From contig NZ_JAMOAO010000001.1 in assembly GCF_030555055.1 (NCBI RefSeq), positions 4,960,001-5,024,000 of the forward strand: a DNA stretch of 64,000 nucleotides. Reading direction: 5' to 3'. This stretch comes from Nocardiopsis sp. YSL2 (GTDB lineage: Bacteria > Actinomycetota > Actinomycetes > Streptosporangiales > Streptosporangiaceae). How positions within the stretch are numbered: position 1 is the first letter of the stretch; each line of letters begins with the position of its first letter. Of this stretch, positions 1 through 8,013 are shown piece by piece. The position numbers were made by a program, and so were the translations under genes. The notes under the pieces are model-generated. The model was not told the origin of the DNA, made no database searches, and saw only the letters and a program-made list of their open reading frames with translations.

Positions 1-1
1 G

Positions 2-124
2 GTGCGCGCCTCCCGGCGCCGGGGCCGCCCGGTGCGTGGGCACGGAGCGCCACTGTGTCCTGTACAGGGCGGGGGCCGCAGGGAGCGCGACCTCGTGGCC
101 GCCGCCCTGCCCGAGGCCGTCTGA
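2..124 (+). CDS. Possible C-terminal end of a gene entering from the left edge
   Basis: An open frame runs from the window edge to a TGA at 122-124 and ends in a plausible helical tail (RERDLVAAALPEAV). Everything upstream lies outside the window, and about 40 codons are too few to assign a family. The N-terminal part is rich in Arg and Gly, which is also what a random GC-rich frame looks like, so this may not be a gene at all. If real, it converges on the tetR gene on the minus strand. Confidence 0.25.
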   Translation: MRASRRRGRPVRGHGAPLCPVQGGGRRERDLVAAALPEAV

Positions 125-199
125 TCCACCGCGCCCCAGCGCTCCTCCCGGCTCTTCACGGCACCCCGCGCCCGTTCCGGCTCTCCGCCGGAGCGGGCG

Positions 200-799
200 C
201 TACGGCGTTCGGGGGGTCAGCAGGCGCAGGGCCGCGTCGGCGGCCAGGTCCTCGGCTTCGGCGGGGACACCGGTCCCCTGGAGCAGGTGGCGCCGGACCA
301 GTGCGAGGGGCAGGTCGACCACGGCCAGCCGGACGCGTTCCAGCGCGGCCTCCGCCGTCTCCTCCGGCTCGCGCAGTCCTTGTGCGAGCCGGGTCAACAG
401 TGCGCCGACCTCGGTGTTGGCCGTGCGCAGCAGCTCCCGGTCGGACTCCGGCCAGTGGGTCTCGTCGAAGTCGGCGGGCCGGTGCAGCAGGACCCGGGCG
501 GCGTCCGGCCGGGCGCGGCTCCAGGCCAGGACGTGGCGCGCGGTCGCCTCGGCGGCTGCCGACGGGGGGTCGGCCGCCAGCGTGCGCCGGCACCCCGCCT
601 GGAAGTCGGTCACGGCGTGCGTCCACACGGCCGCCAGCAGGGCGGGGCGCCCGCTGAAGCGGTGGTAGAGCGATCCGCTGGGCGCACCGGTCGCGCGGGC
701 CAGGGCGGCCATCGTCACCGCGGCCGGACCGCCCTCCGCCGCCAGGGCGGTCGCCGCCGTCACCAGGTCCTCGGTTCGAAACCGTGCGGGTCTTCCCAT
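200..799 (-). CDS. TetR/AcrR family transcriptional regulator
   Basis: A 199-residue one-component repressor. The N-terminal helix-turn-helix (about residues 8-55) carries the family pattern MAALARATGAPSGSLYHRFSGRPALLAAVW. The C-terminal part is an all-helical ligand domain whose ligand cannot be inferred. It is divergent from the SRPBCC gene at 857, and a perfect inverted repeat lies between them, so it most likely represses that gene and itself. On its own strand TAGTCT sits seven bases before the ATG, which suggests a leaderless transcript. Confidence 0.9.
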   Translation of the reverse strand: MGRPARFRTEDLVTAATALAAEGGPAAVTMAALARATGAPSGSLYHRFSGRPALLAAVWTHAVTDFQAGCRRTLAADPPSAAAEATARHVLAWSRARPDAARVLLHRPADFDETHWPESDRELLRTANTEVGALLTRLAQGLREPEETAEAALERVRLAVVDLPLALVRRHLLQGTGVPAEAEDLAADAALRLLTPRTP

Positions 800-824
800 G
801 TTCTGGAGACTATGCTCTACTTTG

Positions 825-846
825 TTTTAGAGAGAACCCTCTAAAA
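825..846. promoter_or_regulatory. TetR operator, perfect 8-bp inverted repeat
   Basis: TTTTAGAG (825-832) and CTCTAAAA (839-846) are perfect inverted arms separated by six bases. This AT-rich palindrome in a GC-rich background lies between the divergent tetR and SRPBCC genes, 11 bases before the latter's ATG, where a bound repressor would block both. Assignment to the adjacent TetR protein is inferred from position. Confidence 0.75.
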
Positions 847-856
847 TGGAGTCGCC

Positions 857-1375
857 ATGCCCGTGTACAACACGCACGAACGCCGACTGAACGCCTCCCC
901 CGACGAGGTGGGCGCCCTGCTCGACGCCCTGGCCTCTGACGACGACCGCCTCTGGCCGTGCGGGTCCTGGCCCGCGATGGTCCTGGACGGCCCCCTCGCC
1001 CCCGGTGCCTCCGGCGGGCACGGCCCCGTCCGCTACACGGTGGAGCACTACGTCCCCGGCCGCTGGGTGCGCCTGCGCTTCGGCGCCCCGCGCGGCTTCG
1101 ACGGGTTCCACGAGCTCACCGTCCGCCCCGATCCCTCCGGCGGCACCGTTCTGGCACATCTGCTGGCCATGCGCGCGCACGGACCGGCCCTGGTGGCCTG
1201 GCCCCTGGTGTTCCGCCCCCTGCACGACGCCCTGCTGGAGGACGCCCTGGACCGGGCCGAGCAGGCACTCCACGGAAGCGTGCGCACGCCCGCGCGCTGG
1301 AGTGCCCGGGTACGCCTGCTGCGGGCGGTCCTGGCCCGGACCGCCCCGGCGCGACGGCCCCGGACGCCCCGGTGA
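857..1375 (+). CDS. SRPBCC (START/Bet v1-like) family protein
   Basis: A 172-residue protein whose order of elements suits the SRPBCC ligand-binding fold: an N-terminal strand (NTHERRLNASPDEVGALLDAL), a central pair of strands around VRYTVEHYVPGRWVRLRF, and a C-terminal helix (LHDALLEDALDRAEQAL). Such proteins bind hydrophobic ligands or act as cyclases or hydrolases; no ligand can be read here. The ATG at 857 has a GGAG five bases upstream. The gene is divergent from a TetR repressor and separated from it by the palindrome at 825-846, so it is probably induced by the repressor's ligand. Confidence 0.7.
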   Translation: MPVYNTHERRLNASPDEVGALLDALASDDDRLWPCGSWPAMVLDGPLAPGASGGHGPVRYTVEHYVPGRWVRLRFGAPRGFDGFHELTVRPDPSGGTVLAHLLAMRAHGPALVAWPLVFRPLHDALLEDALDRAEQALHGSVRTPARWSARVRLLRAVLARTAPARRPRTPR

Positions 1376-1400
1376 CCCGACCGGACCCTACGCTGGGCGT

Positions 1401-2180
1401 ATGGACCTCAAACCGGGCAACGGCGCCCCCACCATCACCATCCCCACCGGCTACAACGGGCCCGACGGCTCGGGCAACGGCGGCTACAGCGCCGGGCTGC
1501 TCGCGGCCCGCCTGAGCACGGTGGGCGGACCCGCCGTGCAGGTCACCCTGCGTACCCCGCCGCCCCTGGACCACCCCCTGACGGTCGAGGACGGGCCCGG
1601 TTCCGGGTTGCGCCTGACCGACCCCGCGCTCACCGACAAGGGCCACCTGGTCGCGGAGGCGGAGACGGTCGACCTCCCCGAGGAGCCCGCCGTGCCCGGC
1701 GGCCCGGTCGGGGCGGCCGAGGCCCGTGCGGCCGAGGACCGCTACCCCGGGCTGGTCGAACACCCCTTCCCGCGCTGCTACAGCTGCGGCCCCGACCGCG
1801 CCGAGGGCGACGGGCTGCGCCTGTTCGCCGGGGAGGTGCGCCCCGGGCACGGCCCCGACGCGGTGGGCCGCACCGTGGCCTGCACCTGGACACCGACCCC
1901 CTCGGTGGACGACGGGTTCGGCAGCGCCGCCTTCCACGAGGTCTGGGCCGCACTGGACTGCCCCGGCGGCTGGTCCTCCGACGTGGTCGGCCGCCCCGCC
2001 GTCCTCGGCCGGTTCACCGCCCAGGTCCTCGCGGCGCCCCGCGTGGGCCGCACCCACGTGGTGATGGGGCACCTGCACGGGATCGAGGGCCGCAAGGTGC
2101 GCACCGGCACCACCCTCCACGACGAGGACGGGACCCTGCTCGCCCGGGCCTGGGCCACCTGGATCACGATCGGGCGCTGA
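1401..2180 (+). CDS. Conserved hotdog-like (thioesterase superfamily) protein
   Basis: A 259-residue cytoplasmic protein. The N-terminal half has a glycine-rich GYNGPDGSGNGGYSAGLLA stretch recalling the helix region of thioesterase folds. The middle has CYSCGPDRAEGDGLRLF, and the C-terminal half reads like a second hotdog strand set ending RARGTTLHDEDGTLLARAWATWI in spirit (HDEDGTLLARAWATW is visible). The double-hotdog layout points to an acyl-CoA thioesterase or dehydratase relative; catalytic residues were not identified. A longer upstream frame exists, but TACGCT (1389-1394) lies six bases before the ATG at 1401, so a leaderless start there is preferred. Confidence 0.6.
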   Translation: MDLKPGNGAPTITIPTGYNGPDGSGNGGYSAGLLAARLSTVGGPAVQVTLRTPPPLDHPLTVEDGPGSGLRLTDPALTDKGHLVAEAETVDLPEEPAVPGGPVGAAEARAAEDRYPGLVEHPFPRCYSCGPDRAEGDGLRLFAGEVRPGHGPDAVGRTVACTWTPTPSVDDGFGSAAFHEVWAALDCPGGWSSDVVGRPAVLGRFTAQVLAAPRVGRTHVVMGHLHGIEGRKVRTGTTLHDEDGTLLARAWATWITIGR

Positions 2181-2219
2181 CCTCCTCGTCCCCGGCCGGA
2201 ACCGCTACCGTGGTCCCTT

Positions 2220-2888
2220 GTGGCCATGGAGAACTCGCACGCGACCGCCCCGACCGACAGCGGAGCCCCTCACGGGGCACCGGACTCCCCTCGACCCCGC
2301 AAGGGCCGGGGCGGCCGCGGACGCGACCCCGAACGCCGCCGCGCCATCCTCGACGCCGCCGACCGGGTGATCCAGCGCGACGGGCCCGACGCCTCGATGC
2401 TGGCCATCGCCGCCGAGGCGGGCATCAGCAAGCCCATCCTCTACCGCCACTTCGGCGACAAGGGCGGGCTCTACCGGGCCCTGGCCGGGCGGCACGTGGA
2501 CCCCCTCATCGAGCGCATCCGCGCGGAGCTGCACGAGCACACCGAGTTCGACGTGCGCGCCCGGGCCACCGTGGGCGCGTACTTGTCGATGATCTCGCAG
2601 AACCTCAACCTGTACCGGTTCCTCATGGACCGGGCCACCTCCGAGGACTCCCGCACCCGTAGCGACCTGGGCATGATGGTGCGCCGCCTGGGCGAGGAGC
2701 TGGCCGACCAGCTCGTCGCCGAACGGCGCATCACCGAGCGCGTGCGCGCCCAGATCGTCGCCCACGCGGTCGTGGGCATGGTCCAGGCCGCGGGGGAGTG
2801 GTGGCTGGAGCACCCCGAGGTCGACGAGGCCGAGATCATCGACGACCTCACCCTCGCGGTCGTGGGCGCCATCCGCGACACCGGCTGA
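2220..2888 (+). CDS. TetR/AcrR family transcriptional regulator
   Basis: A 222-residue regulator with an Arg/Gly-rich N-terminal tail of about 35 residues, then a TetR helix-turn-helix (MLAIAAEAGISKPILYRHFGDKGGLYRALA) and a helical C-terminal domain. In the C-terminal domain MVQAAGEWWLEHPEVDEAEI resembles the TetR_C set found in regulators of lipid or drug genes. Two starts are possible: GTG 2220, which follows TACCGT by eight bases (leaderless), or ATG 2226. It lies 40 bases after the hotdog-like gene on the same strand, so the two may be functionally linked, though each has its own -10-like box. Confidence 0.85.
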   Translation: MAMENSHATAPTDSGAPHGAPDSPRPRKGRGGRGRDPERRRAILDAADRVIQRDGPDASMLAIAAEAGISKPILYRHFGDKGGLYRALAGRHVDPLIERIRAELHEHTEFDVRARATVGAYLSMISQNLNLYRFLMDRATSEDSRTRSDLGMMVRRLGEELADQLVAERRITERVRAQIVAHAVVGMVQAAGEWWLEHPEVDEAEIIDDLTLAVVGAIRDTG

Positions 2889-2914
2889 ACCGGCGGATCC
2901 CCCACCCGAACGAC

Positions 2915-2945
2915 TTGACCTGGAGTGCGCTCCAGGTCCCATGCT
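2915..2945 (+). promoter_or_regulatory. MerR-type promoter with 19-bp spacer and central palindrome
   Basis: TTGACC (2915-2920) and CATGCT (2940-2945) are separated by exactly 19 bp, the overlong spacer typical of promoters that MerR proteins activate by DNA distortion. The spacer holds the inverted repeat ACCTGGAG (2918-2925) / CTCCAGGT (2930-2937). The predicted start of transcription falls at about 2953, the first base of the preferred start codon of the merR gene. The promoter probably drives merR and the aldo/keto reductase together. Confidence 0.8.
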
Positions 2946-2952
2946 TACGGAC

Positions 2953-3381
2953 ATGGACTACTACACGCCCGGCCAGATAGCCGAGCGGTTCGACCTCACT
3001 CTGGACACCCTGCGCTACTACGAGAAGGCGGGGCTGCTGCGCCAGGTGGACCGCGCGCCCAGCGGTCACCGGCGCTACCGGGCCGACGACGCCGAGCTGC
3101 TCCACCTCATCCGCTGCCTGCGCGACACGGACATGCCCATCGCCCGCCTGCGCGAGTTCGCCGAACTCGTGCGCGCAGGCGACCACACCATCCCCGAGCG
3201 CGTCGAGGTGCTCCAGAGCCACCAGCGGCGGCTCGACGAGCACATCGCCGAGCTGCGCGTCCGCCAGACGGCGATCCAGCACAAGATCGAGTACTACCTC
3301 GGCGTCCTCGCCGACGGCGGCGCCGAAGCCGCCCCCACCCCGGACGAGACCACCTCCCGACCCGTAGAGGAAGCCCTCTGA
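2953..3381 (+). CDS. MerR family transcriptional regulator
   Basis: A 142-residue MerR protein with the N-terminal winged helix (YYTPGQIAERFDLTLDTLRYYEKAGLL), the RAPSGHRRY wing and a dimerising coiled coil (about residues 75-120). It lacks the cysteines expected of a metal sensor, so a drug, redox or small-molecule signal is more likely. An in-frame ATG at 2941 would lie inside the -10 box; the ATG at 2953 coincides with the predicted transcription start and begins just before the conserved YYTPGQIA, so it is preferred. The stop codon overlaps the start of the reductase (TGATG), so the two are translationally coupled. Confidence 0.9.
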   Translation: MDYYTPGQIAERFDLTLDTLRYYEKAGLLRQVDRAPSGHRRYRADDAELLHLIRCLRDTDMPIARLREFAELVRAGDHTIPERVEVLQSHQRRLDEHIAELRVRQTAIQHKIEYYLGVLADGGAEAAPTPDETTSRPVEEAL

Positions 3382-4352
3382 TGCGTTACACCACCATCGG
3401 CGACCGCCGCGTCAGCGCCCTGTGCCTGGGCGCCATGAAGTTCGGCAGCGAGACCGACGACGCCACCTCCGCCGCCCTCCTCGACCGCTTCGTCGAGGCC
3501 GGGGGCACCTTCGTGGACACCGCCGACTGCTACCAGTTCTGGGTGGAGGGCTTCGAGGGCCACGAGAGTGAGACCTTCCTCGGCCGCTGGCGCCGCGAAC
3601 GCGGCATCACCGACGAGGTGTTCGTCGCCACCAAGCTCGGTGCCCAGCCGACCGTGCCAGGTACAGGGCTGGAGACCAAGGAGGGGCTCTCCGCGGCCAC
3701 GGTCGCCCTGGCCGCCGAGCGGAGCCGCGAGCGCCTGGGCGTGGACCGGCTCGACGCCCTCTACGCCCACCAGGAGGACCGCACGGTCCCGCTGGAGGAG
3801 ACCATGGGCGCCTTCGCCGAGCTCGTGGCCGAGGGCACTCTGGGCGAGGTCGGGCTGAGCAACCACCGCACCTGGCGCCTGGAGCGGGCCCGCGCCATCG
3901 CCGCCGACCACGCCTGGCCGCGCCCGCGGCTGCTCCAGTACCGGTACAGCTACCTGCAGCCGCGCCTGGACATCCCGCTCCAGTCGATGGGGCACATGCA
4001 CATCACCCCGGAGCTGCTCGACTTCGTGCGCGCCGAGGCGGCCGAGGGGCGCGAGCACACCGTGGTCGCCTACACCTCCCTGCTGTGGGGCGCCTACACC
4101 CGCGAGGACAAGGAGCTGGAACCCGCCTACGACCACCCCGGCACCGCGTCCCGGCTGGCCGCGCTGGACGAGGTCGTCAAGGAGACCGGTGCCACCCGCA
4201 ACCAGGTGGTGCTGGCCTGGCTGATGGACAGCGACCCGCGCATCGTCCCCCTGGTCGGGGTGAGCCGCATCGAGCAGTTGGACGAGGCGATCGAGGCCGC
4301 CGACCTCACGCTCACCGGTGATCAGTGGCAGCGCCTGGCCGACGCCGGGTAG
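3381..4352 (+). CDS. Aldo/keto reductase
   Basis: A 323-residue NADPH-dependent reductase of the AKR superfamily (TIM barrel). The catalytic set is visible: Asp and Tyr in VDTADCY, Lys in VATKLG and His in LYAHQED. The C-terminal RNQVVLAWLMDSDPRIVPLVGVSRIEQLDEAIEA stretch matches the cofactor-binding end of the barrel. The likely substrate is an aldehyde or ketone, not identifiable further. It is cotranscribed with the MerR gene (one-base overlap), a common arrangement in which MerR senses the compound that the reductase detoxifies. Confidence 0.9.
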   Translation: MRYTTIGDRRVSALCLGAMKFGSETDDATSAALLDRFVEAGGTFVDTADCYQFWVEGFEGHESETFLGRWRRERGITDEVFVATKLGAQPTVPGTGLETKEGLSAATVALAAERSRERLGVDRLDALYAHQEDRTVPLEETMGAFAELVAEGTLGEVGLSNHRTWRLERARAIAADHAWPRPRLLQYRYSYLQPRLDIPLQSMGHMHITPELLDFVRAEAAEGREHTVVAYTSLLWGAYTREDKELEPAYDHPGTASRLAALDEVVKETGATRNQVVLAWLMDSDPRIVPLVGVSRIEQLDEAIEAADLTLTGDQWQRLADAG

Positions 4353-4601
4353 GTCCCGTCGGCCGCGCCGGCCGCGCGCCGGGGGCGCGTGGCCGGGGCA
4401 GGCCATGGTTCTTCGCAAACACCCCAGACGGGCACGTATGTACGAACCCGCTGTTTTCGCCCTGCTTCGACCGGATACCTTCCCTAGGGCGTGCGCAGCG
4501 GAGGCAGCCCCGACGCACGCGAGGGGGAGTGCCCGCCGGGTACGCCCTCAAGGCGGCGGACGGCAGCGCCGCCTCGGCCCGCGTACCCGGGGAGGGGCGA
4601 C

Positions 4602-6743
4602 TTGCCCGACAGCACGTACCACCAGATCCACTTCGCCTGGGCCGAGCCCACCCTGCTGGGGCGCACCGGCCCGGGCCCGGCCGCGGCCTCCCTCCCCGAG
4701 CGCGACCACCCCGTCCTGCGCTCCTGGCGCGACCGCCTCGTCCCCGCGCTCACGGCCGACTACCGCTCGGCCCTGCCCGGCACCGACCCCGCTGACTTCC
4801 CCGAGACCCTGTGGGCGCACGACTACCCCGACGGGCAGTCCGCCCTGGTCTACCGCTGGCCCGGCGACGTCCGCGACGCGCACGCCTGGGCGATCGTGGG
4901 CCCCTCCTACGGGCTGACCCTGCCCCGCGTCCTGTCCCTGCACGAGAACCCCAACACCCGCCCGGCCGCCCGCCGGCCTCCCGCCCCCGGATGGGAGACC
5001 ATGCGGTCCCTGGGAGCGCCGGAGCCCTGGGAGCGCACCGCCGCCCCGGGAGCCGTGCGCACCCGCGACCGCAAGGCCGCCGAGACGGCCGTCGGAGGCG
5101 AGCCGCTGCTCATCGGGGCGGTGGCCGCCGCCCTCGCGCGCCCGGACCTGCCGGTCCACATCGCGCTGGAGCCCGAACGGGCCGATCTGTGGCAGGCGGT
5201 CCAGATGCGCTTCCTGTGGGGCGTGCACCGCGTCCTGCACGACGTGCTCACCCCGCCCCGCGCCATCCCCGCGGCCGGCTGGGCCTGGTCGTTCTCCACC
5301 TACGACCCCGTCCTGGGCGAGGACAACGGCCAGCACATCGCCTTCGGTCCCCCCGTGGGCGACCGCGGCGGCTCCCCCTTCGTCAACCCCGTGCCGCCGG
5401 ACTTCCGCCGGGTGGCCGAGGGCCTGGTCACGGTCCTGCTCGACGAGGGCGGCAACGCGCTCGCCGCCCACCTGCGCGAACGCGGGGTGCCCGAGGCGGC
5501 GACCTTCGCCGACCGCCGTGACCTGCTGTGCGACTGGTTCGACCCCCGTGCCCGGCCCCTGGCCGCCGACCCCGACGACCTCCCGGAGCCCGAACCCCTG
5601 CCGGTCGCCGCCCTCCCGGAGCCGGACGCGGCGGGGCCGCCCGAGCACGATGAGCCCGCAACCCCGGTCCGGCCCGAGCAGGGCGCGGCCGCGCTCGCTC
5701 CCGAGCCGGAGGAGATCGACGACCTGCCGGAACTGCTGGAGGTCGAGGAACCACCGGAGGAGGACCCCGAGGAACCGGACCCGACGGGCCCCCACCGCCC
5801 CCGCCGCTCCCGCCGGGACTCCGACGACCTCCTGCGCCGAGTGCCGTCCCGGCCGGTGCGCCCGCGCATCGCCGCCGCCCGGCCGCGCAGCGCCACGGGC
5901 ACACGGACCCTGGCCGCGTCGGAGCCCTTGTGGCCGGTCGATCGTGCGGCCGACCAAGCCGGGAGCGGCACCGGAACGGAGGAAACCGCCGTCGGCGGGG
6001 GCGACACCCGTGCCGGGAGCACCGCCGTCGGCGGGGACGACACCGGTGCCGGGAGCGCGGACGCGCCCGAGTCGCGGGACACGCGGTCCGCCCCCGAACT
6101 CCACCTGCCCGAGACCCGTTCGCGGTCCGTCGACGAGGCACCCGACGAGGAGCGGGGGGAGGCGTGGACCATCTCCGCCGCGCCGCCCGCGGACGAGGCG
6201 CCGGACGAACCACCGGTCCCCGACCCGCCCGCCCGCACCCCGGCCGAGGCGCCTCCGCTCCCGCTGACCGCCGAGCCGGCGGCCGACTACGCCGCCGAGA
6301 CCGAACCGGAGCCGGACGACACCGACGAGTCCGGCGGCGAGGACAACTGGCCGACCCAGTACGTGGACCTGCCCCTGTCCCGCCTGGAGCGCTGGCACGC
6401 CAAGCGCGGCCCCGAGGGGGCCCGGATCGACATCGTCGACGCCCGCGCCGCCGTGCGCGCCGAGCGGGCCGAACTCCAGCAGGTCCGCGAGGAACGCGAC
6501 CTGTACCACACCGAGGTCCAGGACCTGCGCCGCGACATCGCCCGCCTGGACCGCTCCTGGCTCGACCCGGGCGGTGAACCCGCCGAGCCCGACGCACCTC
6601 GTCCCCGCCGGTGGCCCGCGCGTGCGCTGGTCGCCCTCGTCATGCTCGCGCTCCTGGCCACCGGCCTGGAGGCCGGCGCACGCTTCGGCCGCGGTACCAC
6701 CGACCTCATCGCCGCCGTGTTCGGCGCCCTTCCCTGGGGGTGA
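4602..6743 (+). CDS. Large membrane-anchored protein with GAP1-like N-terminal region
   Basis: The TTG at 4602 has a strong GGGGAGGGG run just upstream and gives 713 residues. Residues 1-330 form a globular region: an opening strand STYHQIHFAWAEPTLLG, a DYPDGQSALVYRW strand and, near residue 229, WSFSTYDP. These elements recall actinobacterial GTPase-associated protein 1 (GAP1 N and M domains), a family linked to GTPase-centred conflict or signalling systems; the match is from memory of motifs and is tentative. Residues about 330-590 are acidic, Pro-rich and disordered. Residues 609-650 look like a coiled coil, and 671-690 form a single membrane helix near the C-terminus, so the bulk should face the cytoplasm. 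No GTPase gene is adjacent. It is preceded by a 249-base gap after the reductase gene. Confidence 0.75.
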   Translation: MPDSTYHQIHFAWAEPTLLGRTGPGPAAASLPERDHPVLRSWRDRLVPALTADYRSALPGTDPADFPETLWAHDYPDGQSALVYRWPGDVRDAHAWAIVGPSYGLTLPRVLSLHENPNTRPAARRPPAPGWETMRSLGAPEPWERTAAPGAVRTRDRKAAETAVGGEPLLIGAVAAALARPDLPVHIALEPERADLWQAVQMRFLWGVHRVLHDVLTPPRAIPAAGWAWSFSTYDPVLGEDNGQHIAFGPPVGDRGGSPFVNPVPPDFRRVAEGLVTVLLDEGGNALAAHLRERGVPEAATFADRRDLLCDWFDPRARPLAADPDDLPEPEPLPVAALPEPDAAGPPEHDEPATPVRPEQGAAALAPEPEEIDDLPELLEVEEPPEEDPEEPDPTGPHRPRRSRRDSDDLLRRVPSRPVRPRIAAARPRSATGTRTLAASEPLWPVDRAADQAGSGTGTEETAVGGGDTRAGSTAVGGDDTGAGSADAPESRDTRSAPELHLPETRSRSVDEAPDEERGEAWTISAAPPADEAPDEPPVPDPPARTPAEAPPLPLTAEPAADYAAETEPEPDDTDESGGEDNWPTQYVDLPLSRLERWHAKRGPEGARIDIVDARAAVRAERAELQQVREERDLYHTEVQDLRRDIARLDRSWLDPGGEPAEPDAPRPRRWPARALVALVMLALLATGLEAGARFGRGTTDLIAAVFGALPWG
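5985..6056 (+). repeat. 36-bp tandem repeat, two copies, inside the GAP1-like gene
   Basis: Two adjacent 36-base units (5985-6020 and 6021-6056) differ at only a few positions and encode a repeated 12-residue TAVGG-D-T-AGS unit in the disordered linker. In-frame length suggests neutral expansion by slippage in a region with no folded structure. Confidence 0.8.
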
Positions 6744-6882
6744 GTCCGCGCGCATCCGCCACGGCCGGGCGGCCGCCGAGGGGGCTGCCCCAGCCGTGCC
6801 GCGGACCCACGGATCTGACCTGTGCGCCGCGGTCGACGCCGGAGGCACGGGGCCGCCCGCGTACGGCACTCGGGGCGCCGGA

Positions 6883-6911
6883 TTCCAATTCTAGGTCGTA
6901 TGACCTATATT
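6883..6911 (+). promoter_or_regulatory. Leaderless promoter with TetR operator between -35 and -10
   Basis: TTCCAA (6883-6888) and TATATT (6906-6911) are spaced 17 bp, and the -10 box ends seven bases before the ATG at 6919, as in leaderless transcripts. The spacer contains the perfect palindrome TAGGTC (6892-6897) - GTAT - GACCTA (6902-6907). This is the ideal site for the TetR-family protein encoded by the second gene of the operon (8010-8621), giving autoregulation. Confidence 0.75.
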
Positions 6912-6918
6912 CAGTTCC

Positions 6919-8013
6919 ATGACTGACGAACTGACGCACGATCCGGCCGGTCCCGTCCTCATCACCGGTGGGTACGGGACGGTAGGCGCCCAACTCGCCC
7001 GCATGACCGCCGCCGGGGGTATGCCCGTCCTGCTGACCGGCCGCAGCCCGGAACGGGGCCGGGCACTGGCCGAGGAACTGGGAGGCGAGGCACGCGCCTG
7101 GGACCTGTCCTCTCCCGCTCCGTTCCGAGCCGCCGTCCGGGCGGTGGTGAGCGCGGTCAACGATCCGGACGACCGAGTGCTCCACGCTGCCATGGCGGCG
7201 GGGATACCCCAGGTCGACGTGACGCGGTGGACGGCCCGCTTGCAGCGGGCGGTCACCCTGGCCGCGCTGGCCCGGACGACCGCGCCGGTCCTGCTGTCCT
7301 CCGCCTGGATGGGCGGAGTCACCAGCCTGGTCGCCGCCGCGCTCGCCCGGGAGCTGGGCGGGGCCGAGCGGATCGAGACGGCCGTCCGCTGGGACATGTC
7401 GGACCGGGCGGGCAGCGACTCGGTGGAGTTCATGGACCGACTCGGTATCGACTTCGAAGTCGTGGAGAACGGCAGACGCCGACTCACCGCCCCGTTGAGC
7501 GGTGCCCGCACGGTGCGGATCGGCGACGACTCGGTACGCGTGGCACGCATCGACACACCCGAGCAGTACACGTTCCCGCTCACCCTGGGCGCCACCACCG
7601 CCGCCACCCGGCTCGGCTTCAGCTCCCCCGCCGCCACCCGGATGCTCCTGGCCCTGCGCGGCGTGGGCTTCTTCCGCTGGGCGGACGGTGAACGCTGGGC
7701 CCCGGCCCGCCGGTCGGTGCTCTACTCTCCGGGCGACGGAGGTACCGCCCGGCTCCGGATCGACGTGGCCCACGGCGACGACGCCCGGACCGCCACCGTC
7801 ACCGACCCCGCCGGGCAGAGCCACCTCACCGCCGTCGGCGGATATCTGGGACTGCTCAGGGTGCTGGGCACCGACGGGGCACCCGCGCCCGAGGGCGTGG
7901 TCTTCCCCGAGCAGCACCCGGATCCATCCGCGGCGCTGCGGACACTGGCCGACCAGGGCGTGCGGGTCGACGTCGAACAGGTCGGGGCGGCCGCCGGGCG
8001 GGCCGCCTCGTGA
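6919..8013 (+). CDS. Saccharopine dehydrogenase-like oxidoreductase
   Basis: A 364-residue NAD(P)-dependent protein. The N-terminal Rossmann fold is seen in VLITGGYGTVGAQLARM (GGYGxVG signature), and a catalytic/substrate domain follows. The order resembles saccharopine dehydrogenase-type trans-acting enoyl reductases, which act on lipids or polyketides, rather than lysine biosynthesis enzymes. The substrate is unknown. It is the first gene of a two-gene operon; its TGA overlaps the GTG of the TetR gene that follows. The ATG at 6919 is set by the leaderless promoter directly upstream. Confidence 0.8.
   Translation: MTDELTHDPAGPVLITGGYGTVGAQLARMTAAGGMPVLLTGRSPERGRALAEELGGEARAWDLSSPAPFRAAVRAVVSAVNDPDDRVLHAAMAAGIPQVDVTRWTARLQRAVTLAALARTTAPVLLSSAWMGGVTSLVAAALARELGGAERIETAVRWDMSDRAGSDSVEFMDRLGIDFEVVENGRRRLTAPLSGARTVRIGDDSVRVARIDTPEQYTFPLTLGATTAATRLGFSSPAATRMLLALRGVGFFRWADGERWAPARRSVLYSPGDGGTARLRIDVAHGDDARTATVTDPAGQSHLTAVGGYLGLLRVLGTDGAPAPEGVVFPEQHPDPSAALRTLADQGVRVDVEQVGAAAGRAAS

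Noticed and set aside
4548..6869. Minus-strand open frame of 773 codons over the GAP1-like gene
   Set aside because: No recognisable domain; the plus-strand gene has a ribosome-binding site, folded N-terminal motifs and a membrane helix.
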